Positions 22,742 to 32,575 of a stretch of DNA of 64,000 nt are shown in pieces. The notes beneath the pieces are model-generated. The model saw nothing but the letters and a program-made list of their open reading frames with translations. It searched no databases and had not been told where the DNA came from. Within the stretch, counting starts at the first letter, position 1, and each line of letters opens with the position of its first letter. The DNA is taken from NCBI GenBank assembly GCA_022575985.1, contig JAKSXM010000272.1, positions 29,281,501 to 29,345,500 on the forward strand, in the 5' to 3' direction. The stretch comes from Anagrus nilaparvatae (Eukaryota; Arthropoda; Insecta; Hymenoptera; Mymaridae). The position numbers and the translations under genes are program-made.

Positions 22742-25700
22742 GACTTTTTGCATGGTATCAATTTAAGTAAGGTCTAAAAGTTTAACAAAATTTACTTCAC
22801 ATTTAGGGGATGACATCACATTTTCTAGGGATTGTACGTTAAAAAGGACTTCCGAAATGTAAAGAGCAGCCCTGATTACCTACTGGGTAAAATTTTTAGC
22901 CCAACATATCGATTTTTTCATTAACATTTGTCGATTAGGCGTTAATGGATTAACATGGAACATGTTAATAGGGTGGGGGGGTCAAATGGGACTTAAAATA
23001 ATTTCGATTTAGGTGCTCAGATTAATTAAGGTTTAGGGAATCAGAATAATTAATGTTTAGGGACTTAAAATAATCCGAATTTAGGGAATTGTAATAATTC
23101 GAGTTAAGAGACTTAGATAATTTTCGAATTAAGGACTTAGAATAATACGGATTTAGGGAATCAGAATAATTTAGAATCTTAGCATCTACTAAAGGTGATA
23201 ATTACAAATTATAAAAATAGCAATTGTACTATAATGCTGCGTAACATTAATGCATTATACCCAGCATTCAGGTGTAGTAAACATGTTCCATGAAGTTAGA
23301 TTATGTTTACACAAACCGGTTATAAGTTTTTTAACATGGAACATCTTTATAGGGAGGGGGTACCTCAGAACTTGAGAATTAAGGGGGGGTCAAATGAGAC
23401 TTAAAATAATTTAAATTTAGGGACTTTGAAAAATCTGGGCTTAGGGACTTAAAATAATACAGGTTTATGGACTTAAAATAATATCGATTTAGGGACTTTG
23501 AATAATTTTAATTTAGGGACTTGGAATAATACGGGTTTAGGGAATCAGAATAGTTTGGGTTTAGAATCTTAACATCTAGTAAGGTGATGATTACAAATTA
23601 TAAATTTAGAAAATTGTGTTGTAATGCTGCGTAACATTTGCAATATACTTAGCCCTCAGTTGGAAGTAAACATGTTCCATGCATTTAGGTTGTGTTTACA
23701 CAAACCGGTTATAAGTTTTTGTATATAAGACTTACATTCACGTCTAAACTAAAATTTCAAAGGCATCTAACTATCAAAATAAGGATATTGCGAAGCTTTT
23801 TTTTCGCATGCTCAAGCACTCTATTTATTTTAATTTTTCAAACTTTTGTTCGAAAATTGCAGCAAAGAATTAGTGCGCCTTCGATAGAAATGGTCCATAA
23901 CCTATTAAGTAATATGAGTTTTATAAATAAAAAAAGCTTTATTTATTATTTAAAAGTAAACACAGTTGATTCTGTTCTAAAACAAATCTAAATATACGCG
24001 TCTTTATTACACACAAATAAACTAAAATAATGCTTACAAGCATTGTAGAGTCCGTGACACTTTTTTCTACAAATAGTATAAAGCAGATATGATAGAGAGC
24101 GCTACATTCCAACAGAGTTTATTTTGATAAAATTTTCCCTGAGAATTAAAAATAATAATTAAGACTCATTTTTGAATAGTTGAAATCTATCTTCGACGAT
24201 ATCAATGAACACTGGACAAAGTATCAAGACGATCACGATAAATGCAGAATTTTATTTAAATCGGCTAAAATAGGAAAAATAATGTCTCTTGTTTATTTTA
24301 GTAAGTTAAAATTCAAATAATAATGTTTCTTATATTTTTTGTAATTCATTATTCAACATTTATTAGATGTAAATTGGATTGCAACATTTTTGTTTTCACT
24401 AACTCCATTATTATCTCCAATCTTGGATTTTTTAATTCCACTCAATGCTCCGAGGCCTAAATTACCTTTATTTGTAATTGAATTATTCATCGACGAAAAA
24501 AAATATTTCTATGAAGTTTACCTGGTTTCAGTATTTTTTAACGTAATGACAGCGTTCATGGTTAGCGCCTTTGATTGTTTGATTGCAGGTTTAGCTCAAC
24601 ATTGCGAAGGATTGATAAAAATTTTGCAGTAATAATTTTTCTACATAAATAATATTTTCTTTTAATATAAATACCATTCTACTAAATTTTTATAGTATGG
24701 GATTCAAGGCTACTGATTTTTGCACGTTTTTTTAGCTTCCCGCGTAATTTTAGATTGTACGAGCCATATATGGAGAATGCATTTTCCCATATATCGGCCA
24801 ATAAGTTTCCGATATATGGGAAAAAGTTTTTCCCATATATCGCCAGAGATCATTTCCCATATATGCATAATATATATACTCAAAAACATGCTCTTTTCAG
24901 AAAAAAGTCAAATAAATTTTGCAGTGTTTGGAAAATTATCGGAAAAATACTGTGCTTGCAGAAAATAACTTTTAACAACCTTTTATAGGGCAATTTTCCT
25001 AATATCTTCGTTCTTTTTTTTTACGACACTTTCAGAACGAGATTTGATCATTTAAACCATTTTAAACTCTGCAAATTTTCCCATTTTATAATTTAAAATT
25101 TCACAATTTTCTTTGCACCAAAGATGATAGTTTTCATAAAATGTATTCTCAATTAAAATTTCTTCAAAATAGCTTTTTTATATTTTCATATCTTTATTCA
25201 AAAAAAGTTATTTAAGAAAACAGCAGGAAAAATATTTATTGTCCATTTTTCTTATATTTGTATTTTATTTTTTTTCGTATTAATAAACATATAACTTTAT
25301 GAGACTGAAGTACAATACACTTTTTAAATAAATTAATTTTTATCAAATTTTTATCTGTATCCTACAGAACCTAAAAAATTTTCAATTTAATAGAATATAT
25401 AACGTAATAATGTTATTAATCCCTAAATACAACGTAATAAATAAATTTATTCTGGCCCTTTAAGATTGCCCTTTAAGCATATATATCTAAATTAGATTTA
25501 TATATTTTCTCTATTTTTATTTCTTTGACTTCATATTGACGCATATTCACCTATTGACACACTAATCTATTGACTCATTTAATTATCATCAATTTTGCCA
25601 TTATATTATATATTATATTATATTATAAATCAAAAATTTTAAATGTTTACTTATTTATTGTAATATATTGACAGAGTGTACTATTTTTGTTTTCAAAATA

Positions 25701-28148
25701 AAGATTATTATTATTATTATTATTATTATATGCTTATAATATATAAGTAATAATTCAGTAAATAAATTTAGTAGAATTATATTTAATAATAAACGAAGAC
25801 ATGAGTTTTATTTAAATTAGCTCATTTGTTAATAACTATTTGCAGATATAGTTTCAAAGAATGCTTTTGTGATTTCTATACCAAAGATGAAAAACATGAA
25901 AAATTAAATGAATTCATAATACAACATCAAAAAGTTCTAAAGTTAGTATACTTATGTAATCCCAAGCAACTGCAGCCCCGGACAACTTACCATTAGATAA
26001 TTTTTTTCCCTAGAAAATTTATCTCTTATGGATTAAAAAATTGAAAATATAATTAGTCTATAGTTAAATGTTACTTTAAATGATGGCTTGTTTAAATTAA
26101 TCAGCTGTAATCCTGTTTAAGCGTACACTGTAAAAAATATTCTCCTCGAATTCACTATAGGAAGGAACGTGAATTCTCCGATTACTTGAGCACAGAGAAT
26201 TTGAGGTCAGTATTTTTCACAATGTGCGTCCGATATGGCGTTAATAAAATAAACTTATAATTTTAAACAATCAAATTTAAAATTTTTCACTGTCGGTTGC
26301 TGAGATTGAAAATTCTCTTCAAATGCTTAAATTTTTAAGCAAAACTTGAAAATTCAAGCAAAATTTAAACATAGCTACCCAATAATGCTGATTAATTAGA
26401 CGTAAAAACGTAAATGATATTTTTCTAGGGGTGAAAGAAATCATGCACAAAATGAACTACTAGTTTGAATAGAAAATAAAATTTATTGATAAACTCGAAT
26501 TTCTTGGTACAAAAACTTACTTTTTATAAATTTTATTATTATTTTAAAATATTTAAAAAGTATAGAATTTATTTTGAGTTGAGTAACTATCGCTACAACC
26601 AATTTTTTATTTCAGGGCACCTGCTTTAATATATTTCAAATCTTAGAAGTTTCTTTTGCAGGTGCCTCTTAATATTTATTTATTCATTTCAGATTTCACG
26701 ATCAATTGAACAAATATTTAAAATCAATCTGTGGAATTCTCTTTATTCTAATTAGTTTAATGCTAACTATTTGTGGTATCGCTGTATGTACTTTAATTAT
26801 ATGATTAATTATTTAATGTTATTTAAAATAATTTTGTTTACAGATATTTAGCAGAAATGGAGATGCGTACCAATTTATTAAATTTACAGCTGTTTTTGGT
26901 AGTTCTCTTTTGCATATGTTTTGTTTCTTTGCTCACTCTCAACTTGCTGTAAATGCTAATGAAAATTTATACCTTACAATGTAAGTATCGTACACAAATT
27001 TTATAAACCTAGTACGTCCAAATAAAAATTTTCATTTAAAATTGAAATTTCTTATAATTTTGAATTATTTAATTATGAAAAATTTTATTTCGAATTGTGA
27101 AAACAGTCGATCATTCATATGAGTAAAAGTTAAAAATTTGAAAGTTCAGAAAAAAAGTAATAAAACTAATAATGATATTTATTTCATAAAAATTTTAAAA
27201 CTTACAATCTGTTTGTAAACTCACAACTAACGAACATGAAACATATTAAAATTTATATTTTGAATCTTGAAGCTTTTATAATTTTAAGCAAAACAATAGA
27301 AATTTTTAGCTCCTAAAATCCTTATAATTCTATATCCCTTAAAATCTTCCACGCGTTTAGGTTTATGTCATATAAAAAATTTATTAATTTTAACCAAAAC
27401 TAATTAAATTACGAGGTAATGCATGCATGTGCTTTCTGCACTTTGCACTTTTTAAATTTTATACATTTTTATATAATTTTTGATAAACTTATTGAAAATT
27501 AGAGGCACGAACTTTCTTAGTGGCACGAAAAACAATTGTTTTTTTCGTGTCATTAGATCTAGCCTTATTTTAAGCCCCTAAACCCGGATTATTCCTAGTC
27601 CTCAAATCAAAAATATTCTAAGTCCATTTGATCTCCCCCCCCCCCAAATGACATGCTTGAAATACTCCCCCAGTACTACCCTGCCTATAAACACGTTCTA
27701 TGTTAAAAAAAAAGAAATAAATTCATCATTATTCATCTAACCATTGATAAATTGCGTAAACTGGTTAATATAACTCCAGCCAAAATGAAAAGGGAAAATT
27801 GATAATAAATCATGTTTTCTTTTATTTGAATATTTAGAATAGATTCTGACTGGTACATGACTTCTATTAAAACTCAAAAATCAATATGTATTATCTTGAC
27901 GAGATGTGCAAAACCTTTGGTAATTAATTTTTATATGGTGACTTTAGATTTTCAAACTTTTTCCAAGGTAACTACATAATAATTTATTAATTTTTTTAAT
28001 TTTATATATTTATTATATTAAATGTTGTTTATACTTTTAGGTACTGAAAACAGTTATATCCTATTTTTGTACTTTGAGAACTTTATTGTTGATGTCTGAA
28101 TCAACATCAGGCATTGGAAATAACATTATTTCAAATTTTACGGAATAA
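17332..28148 (+). CDS. Odorant receptor B, complete, nine exons (7tm_6 family)
   Basis: Olfactory channel subunit of the insect OR family, expected in olfactory neuron membranes with Orco. Exons: 17332-17481, 17553-17672, 24180-24300, 24367-24628, 25846-25941, 26693-26783, 26844-26980, 27838-27967, 28041-28148. All borders are AG/GT and they join in one frame of 404 codons, a normal length for the family. Hydrophobic segments lie near residues 38-49, 66-87, 126-155, 178-205, 255-280, 287-305 and 370-390. Marks include GLWPG (22-26), LSPILD, AFDCLIAGLAQHCEG, EFIIQHQ, CGIA, HSQ..VNANENLY and SYFCTLRTLLLMSE near the C-terminus. The first ATG was chosen because GLWPG follows at the usual distance. 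Exons 3-9 match receptor A in length and phase. Intron 2 (6.5 kb) is packed with repeats. The cognate odour cannot be inferred. Confidence 0.93.
18739..19345 (+). repeat. Four ~155-bp tandem units with C tracts (left array)
   Basis: Units begin at about 18739, 18896, 19051 and 19192. Each has an AAATATTTTTAT start, TGTATTCTTATGTTTTTTGAG, then AAAGATGAATATAAAAAATG, then GGCCCTGTA or GGTCCTCTA, then CCCCAGTGCCCCC and a homopolymeric C run of 7 to 14. The C runs vary between units. The array is mirrored by the inverted array at 19812-20190. Confidence 0.75.
19361..19815. mobile_element. Small element at the centre of the palindromic array
   Basis: Bounded by TTAAGGATG and CATCCTTAA, a 9-bp inverted pair, about 450 bp apart, at the point where the two ~155-bp unit arrays meet head to head. 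The 78-codon open frame from 19506 has no recognisable domain. It could be a MITE that inserted in the loop or simply the original spacer. Confidence 0.4.
19812..20190 (-). repeat. Inverted ~155-bp tandem units (right array)
   Basis: About three units in the opposite orientation to the array at 18739-19345, with G runs replacing the C runs. Unit phrases (ACATTAAGTTTTAGC, TTGGTTTCA.CG.C, CAGGGCCAA) match the left array complement. One fewer unit is present than on the left. Confidence 0.7.
20493..21078. other. Receptor B intron 2 DNA between repeat elements
   Basis: A/T-rich intron sequence. From about 20995 there is a partial duplicate of the left edge of the next element (CTCCTAATCGACACAC.CGAGCCATTTGAATT), placed directly before it. 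No exon is seen. Confidence 0.4.
21079..22955. mobile_element. 1.9-kb TIR element with five ~160-bp tandem units, in receptor B intron 2
   Basis: Arms of about 170 bp (21079-21255 and 22795-22955) are inverted copies. They pair TTAACCCATTAACACCTAAT with its complement, then an AATCGATATTTTGAGC-like block, then GGGCTGCTCTTT..ATTTCCGAAGTCC, then CTAGAAAATGT. Between them, at about 21905-22650, are five diverged units of 145-168 bp with the phrases GATAATTCTAGATATT.GTAC, TTTCATAGAAA and an A-rich core ending ATTACGTATCAGAT. A (CA)n tract follows. No protein is encoded. Confidence 0.75.
22694..22738. repeat. (CA)n microsatellite
   Basis: About 20 uninterrupted CA dinucleotides flanked by ACATACATAC and CACATAC. 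It lies between the ~160-bp units and the right arm of the surrounding TIR element. Confidence 0.9.
22950..23719 (+). repeat. Two tandem ~385-bp copies of the AACATGGAACATGTT repeat
   Basis: Unit 1 (22950-23331) and unit 2 (23332-23719) each run as follows: TAACATGGAACAT, a G-rich stretch, TCAAATG.GACTTAAAATAAT, six or seven ~25-bp phrases of the form ATTTAGGGACTTAGAATAAT, GTAATGCTGCGTAACATT, AAACATGTTCCATG, and TTTACACAAACCGGTTATAA. The ends carry the partial palindromes AACATG-GAA-CATGTT and AACCGGTT. The same family occurs at 3670-3990, 27571-27701, 44350-44790 and 61588-61860. It lies near the end of receptor B intron 2. Confidence 0.8.
24782..24824. repeat. Perfect 16-bp hairpin in receptor B intron 4
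   Basis: TTTTCCCATATATCGG (24782-24797) is exactly complementary to CCGATATATGGGAAAA (24809-24824) with an 11-base loop. A third, direct copy of the stem sequence follows at once (TTTTTCCCATATATCG, about 24828-24843) and a fourth partial copy (TTTCCCATATATG) near 24855. The unit looks like a short foldback repeat that has begun to multiply locally. Confidence 0.75.
25440..25730 (+). mobile_element. Probable 3' end of a retroposon with (ATT)n tail
   Basis: An untranslated-looking stretch ends AAAATAAAG followed by (ATT)n at 25705-25728. An AATAAA signal next to a short simple-repeat tail is typical of some insect LINE and SINE 3' ends. No coding remnant is attached. It lies in receptor B intron 4. 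Confidence 0.4.
26124..26226. repeat. Short MITE-like inverted repeat in receptor B intron 5
   Basis: ACACTGTAAAAAATATTCTC at the left pairs imperfectly with GAGGTCAGTATTTTTCACAA at the right, about 100 bases apart. Inner GAATTC strings also pair. The end resembles the CACTGTAAAAAG terminus of the element at 60317-60709, so the two may belong to related families. Confidence 0.45.
27571..27701 (-). repeat. Partial minus-strand copy of the AACATGGAAC repeat in receptor B intron 7
   Basis: Reading the minus strand gives TAACATAGAACGTGTTTATAG, a G run, and ~25-bp GACTTAGAATATTTTTGATT-type phrases, as in 22950-23719. Only the left half of the unit is present. Confidence 0.6.
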
Positions 28149-29579
28149 TAATTAAAACCACTTTAATTATTCGGAAGCGTTAATGACAATATTCGTGTCC
28201 AACTTTTGGTTTCCTATACACAAAGAAATTCATCACGCCATCTGCGACAAAACTGTAACAACTAATGCGTTTGTTAGTTGTCGCATTTAGGGCTACAAAA
28301 ATGTGACAAAAATATGAGTTTTAGTACCACGTGACCCGGGGGGAAATATCCCGAATTAATTTTAATTCGATAATATTAATTTCTATTAAATTTTATTAAA
28401 TTATATTAAATTGAATTTGAAAATTCCCCAAATTCAATTTAATTAAATTTAATTAAAATAACTAATATTTAAAAAAATGCTTTAAACAGGCTAAAATTGA
28501 TGTTTCAATCAGGAGGGTTAAAATGGACTTAGTATAATTTTGATTTATTCACCTCCAGGGAGGCAACTACCTTATAATTAAAAAAAAATGAAACTTTATA
28601 AACTTTACTTTTTTGCACTTTTCGTTTTACAAACAAAATCTAATAACATTTGAACTACAAAAAATCATCCCTGCTGCCAGGGGGTGAAAACTACCCCTAA
28701 ATGTAAAAGAAATTACACAAACAAATTGTTAAATTTTGTTTTTTGCCCTCCTGGGCGTAAAACTCGTTGTCACGGAATTTCCTGCACTCGTTGTACGACT
28801 GGGTAGGCAAAAAATATAATATATCGTAAGCACCATGGGCGAAAACTTTAGACACTAATGTGAACACATATCACTCGTGCCTGGCTTCACCGAGCACTCG
28901 TGCTAGTGCTCACACTAGTGCTAAAATTTTACGCTCTTGATACTTAATATACTATTCTACACTTTTTTTCTTAAAGAGAAACGAAAAAGTAGCAAAATTG
29001 GTTGTACACAAAATTTTGCCCGACCCGGAAAATGAAAACCACCCCTAATTTAAAAAAAAATGCATAGAAGGTAATAAATTGTATAAAAATTAATGAAAGT
29101 TATTTTATATCACATTTTTTCAATTAAAAAAATTTATTATTGAAAATTTAAAAAAATTTTTTAAAATTACAAAACTGACACATAAAAATTAAAATCACTG
29201 TATTTAAATTTCAAGCAAATATTATCATTCATGAATAGAAAATTGAAATTTACATCAATTTTCCATTTTTTTAAAATTTTTGAAGGCTTTCAATACTATC
29301 ACCCCTGGAGTGGAGGGAGGCTAAATTTCTCTACTAAAAATGGCAAGTAGAAAAAAACTACTAAAAATGTAGTTAGTTTTTTAGTTACTAGTATTAGGCG
29401 CGCGTCGCGCGCAAAATGATTTAAAACTTTCAACCTTAATTATTTTCTTAAATACCAAAATTTATTTTTACTTTAATTTTTTTATTGATATCAACTGCTC
29501 AACTAACTATAACTAACCTCAAAAATAATAAAAACATAATATAAACAATAAAACAATTAATTTTAACCTATTGACAATG

Positions 29580-29645
29580 AAATTCGTATGAGCCAATCAG
29601 AATGACTCTTTAGCTATAACAATGTACATAGTTACTGTTGCGATC
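29580..29645. repeat. Block shared with 60735-60795 (inverted)
   Basis: GAGCCAATCAGAATGACTCT followed by TTAGCTATAACAATGTACAT and AGTTACTGTTGCGAT matches the complement of 60735-60795 with few differences. Two isolated copies of a ~60-bp block suggest a dispersed repeat whose ends I cannot define. Confidence 0.5.
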
Positions 29646-30220
29646 AACATGTCCTTTTTAAGAAAAGGATTAGACAAAAAGTTTTAAAAAAGAATATTTT
29701 AAAACCTTTTTTTTATTTTTTTTTAATTTAAGGGTATTTTTCTCCCCTTTTGGAGGGGGGGGATAGTTTATTATACTAAAAATGTAGTCAGTTTTTTGGT
29801 TGTAATTCGACAAGTTTGAAAAAGAAAATTTTATAACATTTTTTTCATTGTTTTAAAACTTAGGGGTAGTTTTCACTCTGTATATTTTTCACCCTTTTAT
29901 TTAACCCTTGTATCTCAATTTTGGTACATAATAAGAAATTCCCAATATATTCTAAATTAATCTTAAATTATTCTGGAATTTATTAGACAAATTTAGCTTA
30001 ACTTCTAAAATAATGAATAAAATTACCTAAAAAGGGGTAGTATTTGCTTTTTTAAGGTTTTAGCCACATTTTCTAGGGAAATCTTATTATCATAAATAAT
30101 TATGTTTTTCTAAATTAAATAAGTTTTTTATAGTAGTTCTCTTAATTTTAAATTATCTTAATTGTGAAAATAAAAAGAAAGGCTAGCTTAAATATATTAT
30201 TAGTATATTATTTTTCAACA

Positions 30221-30300
30221 GATATCATGGTCGTGTGGTCTAAGTATAGAGTCTATGTTATGTGAAATGTTCTGGGTTAAAATCCCGGAAATATTTTTTT
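30221..30300 (+). repeat. tRNA-like SINE head or pseudo-tRNA
   Basis: A B-box-like GGTTAAAATCC (30275-30285) sits in a TCTGGG/CCCGGA arm that folds as a T arm, with TGGTCGTGTGGTCTAAGTAT upstream resembling a degenerate A box. A T-rich run follows directly. The acceptor and D stems do not pair cleanly, so this is not a functional tRNA. It reads like the RNA polymerase III head of a SINE. Confidence 0.4.
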
Positions 30301-30435
30301 TTTTATTTTTAATTTTTATTATTAATTTAATGAATTAAATAAAATTTAATAAAATCTGATAAAATTTAATAAAATTTAATTAAACCGACTTCGACGAATT
30401 ATTTTATAAAATTTAATTAAATTTTTTTAAATTAG

Positions 30436-31275
30436 TATAGGCCTGGAGCATGGTTTTATTTGCGATTTTTTTTGAAACATATGTCCATAGAATTTTTCGA
30501 CGGTGATATTAGTTTTTGGGGTCGCTGATTCCAAATCCGAAGTCCGTTTTGACCTAACATGGTCCAATTTTGCGTAATTGCCCATTTTAGGTCATTTTTA
30601 ACGTTTTTTTGCCATTTTTGTTAAAATTTTTGATATATTACCATTTTTCTCACACTAAACTAATGTGTTTTGGGTCTCTATACCTAATTATCATATCTAC
30701 TCATACAAAAAAAATGGTAGCCCATAATAGGCTATTCTTAGGCTATTTTTCACGGTTTTTGGGCTAATTTTAGCCATTTTTATGAAATAATACCAATTAC
30801 CAAAAAACAGCCTACAAGTGCCTATTAAGATTACTGCACTGTTTTTAGATAAATTAAAAATAATATTCGTATTTAACTACCTTAAAATACTCAAAAATCA
30901 GAAGCTGTAGATAAAAATTGGTATTATTTCATAAAAATAGCTAAAATTAGCCCAAAAAGTGTGAAAAATAGCTTAGGAATCCCTATAATGGGCTACCATT
31001 TTTTTTTGTCTGAGTAGATATGATAATTAGGTATAGAGACCCAAAAAACATTAGTTTAGTGTAAGAAAAATGGTAATATATTAAAAATTTTAACAAAAAA
31101 TGGAAAAAAACGTTAAAAATGACCTAAAATGGGCAATTACGCAAAATTGGACCACGTTAGGTCAAAACGAACTTCGGATTTGGAATCAGCGACCCAAAAA
31201 AAAAAATTACCATCGAAAATTCCATGGACATGCTTTAAAAAAAAATCGCAAATAAAACCATGCCCCAGGCCTATA
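30436..31275. repeat. Nested 840-bp palindrome
   Basis: Arms of about 365 and 380 bp with a loop of about 95 bp. Ends are TATAGGCCTGGAGCATGG and its near-complement. Internal matches include ATTTGCGATTTTTTTT, GATTCCAAATCCGAAG, AATTTTGCGTAATTGCCC and TTAGGTATAGAGACCC. It lies inside the 3.3-kb TIR element and was presumably inserted later. It encodes nothing. Confidence 0.8.
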
Positions 31276-31484
31276 CTAAATGCATTTAATAAAATTTAAT
31301 TAAATTTAATTCGGGATTTCCCCCCTTCCCCCCCGGGGATATATATTATATTAATATAAAATTCTCACGTGGTACTAAAACTAATATTTTTGTCACATTT
31401 TTGTTGCATTAAATGCGACAATTAACAAACGCATTAGTTGTTACAGTTTTGTCGCAAATGCAGCGATAAATTTCTTTAGGTGTA

Positions 31485-32039
31485 CATCAAAAAATAAAAA
31501 AACCAGCATTACTTTTTTTCATTTTCAACGTAATAACTAATTTTTTTTTCACAAAAGTTTTAGTTTTAAAAAATTTGTTATTATTTGATTTCTTAAATGA
31601 GGGATTTCACGAGGGATTTCACCCCAACTAAGCCCAAGTTGAGCTGAAGGGTCGCGGAAATCGTATTAAAATATTTTTTATTTCCTAAAGTATAATTAAA
31701 AATAAGTACTATAAGTACAGACACTTTAGCTTTTTAGGTCGATTCTTTGATGTTTGGCAGCAATTTTTGTGTTTTTGGCCTGCTCAAGGAGGCTCTTCAG
31801 TGTACTCCCTAGTCATTGGAGAAGCTATTAAAAATTTTTCTTAATATTGTAAATTTATGTGAAATATGAATATAAAAAATCGTTTTTTAATTTTTTTAAT
31901 TACTTAATGGTAATAAAATAATAAATATTCTTTTCATTTACGAATTAGTGATAACAAAAAGTTTACGTAGTATACAAACAACACAAGGCGCGCACAGTGT
32001 AAAATTTAATTTATTATTCGGAGTGCAGATATTAGAATT
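31485..32039. other. Non-coding interval
   Basis: A/T-rich DNA. A GAGGGATTTCACCCCAACTA phrase with the following AAGTTGAGC near 31612-31655 resembles the complement of 43415-43460, so it is probably a repeat remnant. No gene is seen. Confidence 0.35.
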
Positions 32040-32575
32040 TATTTTATTTATTTATTATTATTTATTATTAATTAGCTGTACATAAGTTTACACATATTTG
32101 TTACATATACATATAAAATATATACTACGTTATACAATATGTCCACATGGACTCGTAGTCCGAGCGTGGAACTAGCTGCTATAGCTGCAAGAATTAACAA
32201 ATATTACATCTTAATATAATATAAAAATATTTTGTTCTGTAAAGTTTTTATTATTTTAATGGTAACTATTTAATAGCCTCTTCAAGTTAACATATTTAAC
32301 CTCTTTATATTACTTATTCTACTTGATTTTATATAATTCTAAAAGTTTTTGGTTAACCATAGTTTAATGTTTTGGATATTACTTATTTTTTTACTATAAT
32401 TTATTTTTATTTTTTCTTTTATATCAATAGGCTACATATAAAGGCTACTTTTTTTTCCCATTTTCTTTTTTTTACCTATAGGGGTTATTTTTCTGGTTCT
32501 ATTTTGCTTTAGTTTGTACTTCTCTATTAAATACTGTATTTTACTTTTAATGACTGTAATCCTATCCTATCCTAT

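Larger units (their letters stand above)
28217..31484. mobile_element. 3.3-kb TIR element downstream of receptor B
   Basis: Terminal inverted repeats of about 130 bp start TACAC..AAAGAAAT and share TGCGACAAAACTGTAACAAC, TAATGCGTTTGTTA, GTCGCATTTA, AAAATGTGACAAAAATAT and TTTTAGTACCACGTGA. TA flanks both ends, which would fit a 2-bp target duplication. The interior is A/T-rich and non-coding. It has several variants of a GGGGTAGTTTTCACCC phrase, a GCGCGCGTCGCGCGC island near 29400, a tRNA-like head at 30221 and a nested palindrome at 30436-31275. No transposase is seen. Confidence 0.75.

Noticed and set aside
30221..30300. A functional tRNA gene
   Set aside because: The B box and T arm are good, but the acceptor and D stems do not pair and no clear anticodon arm is present.
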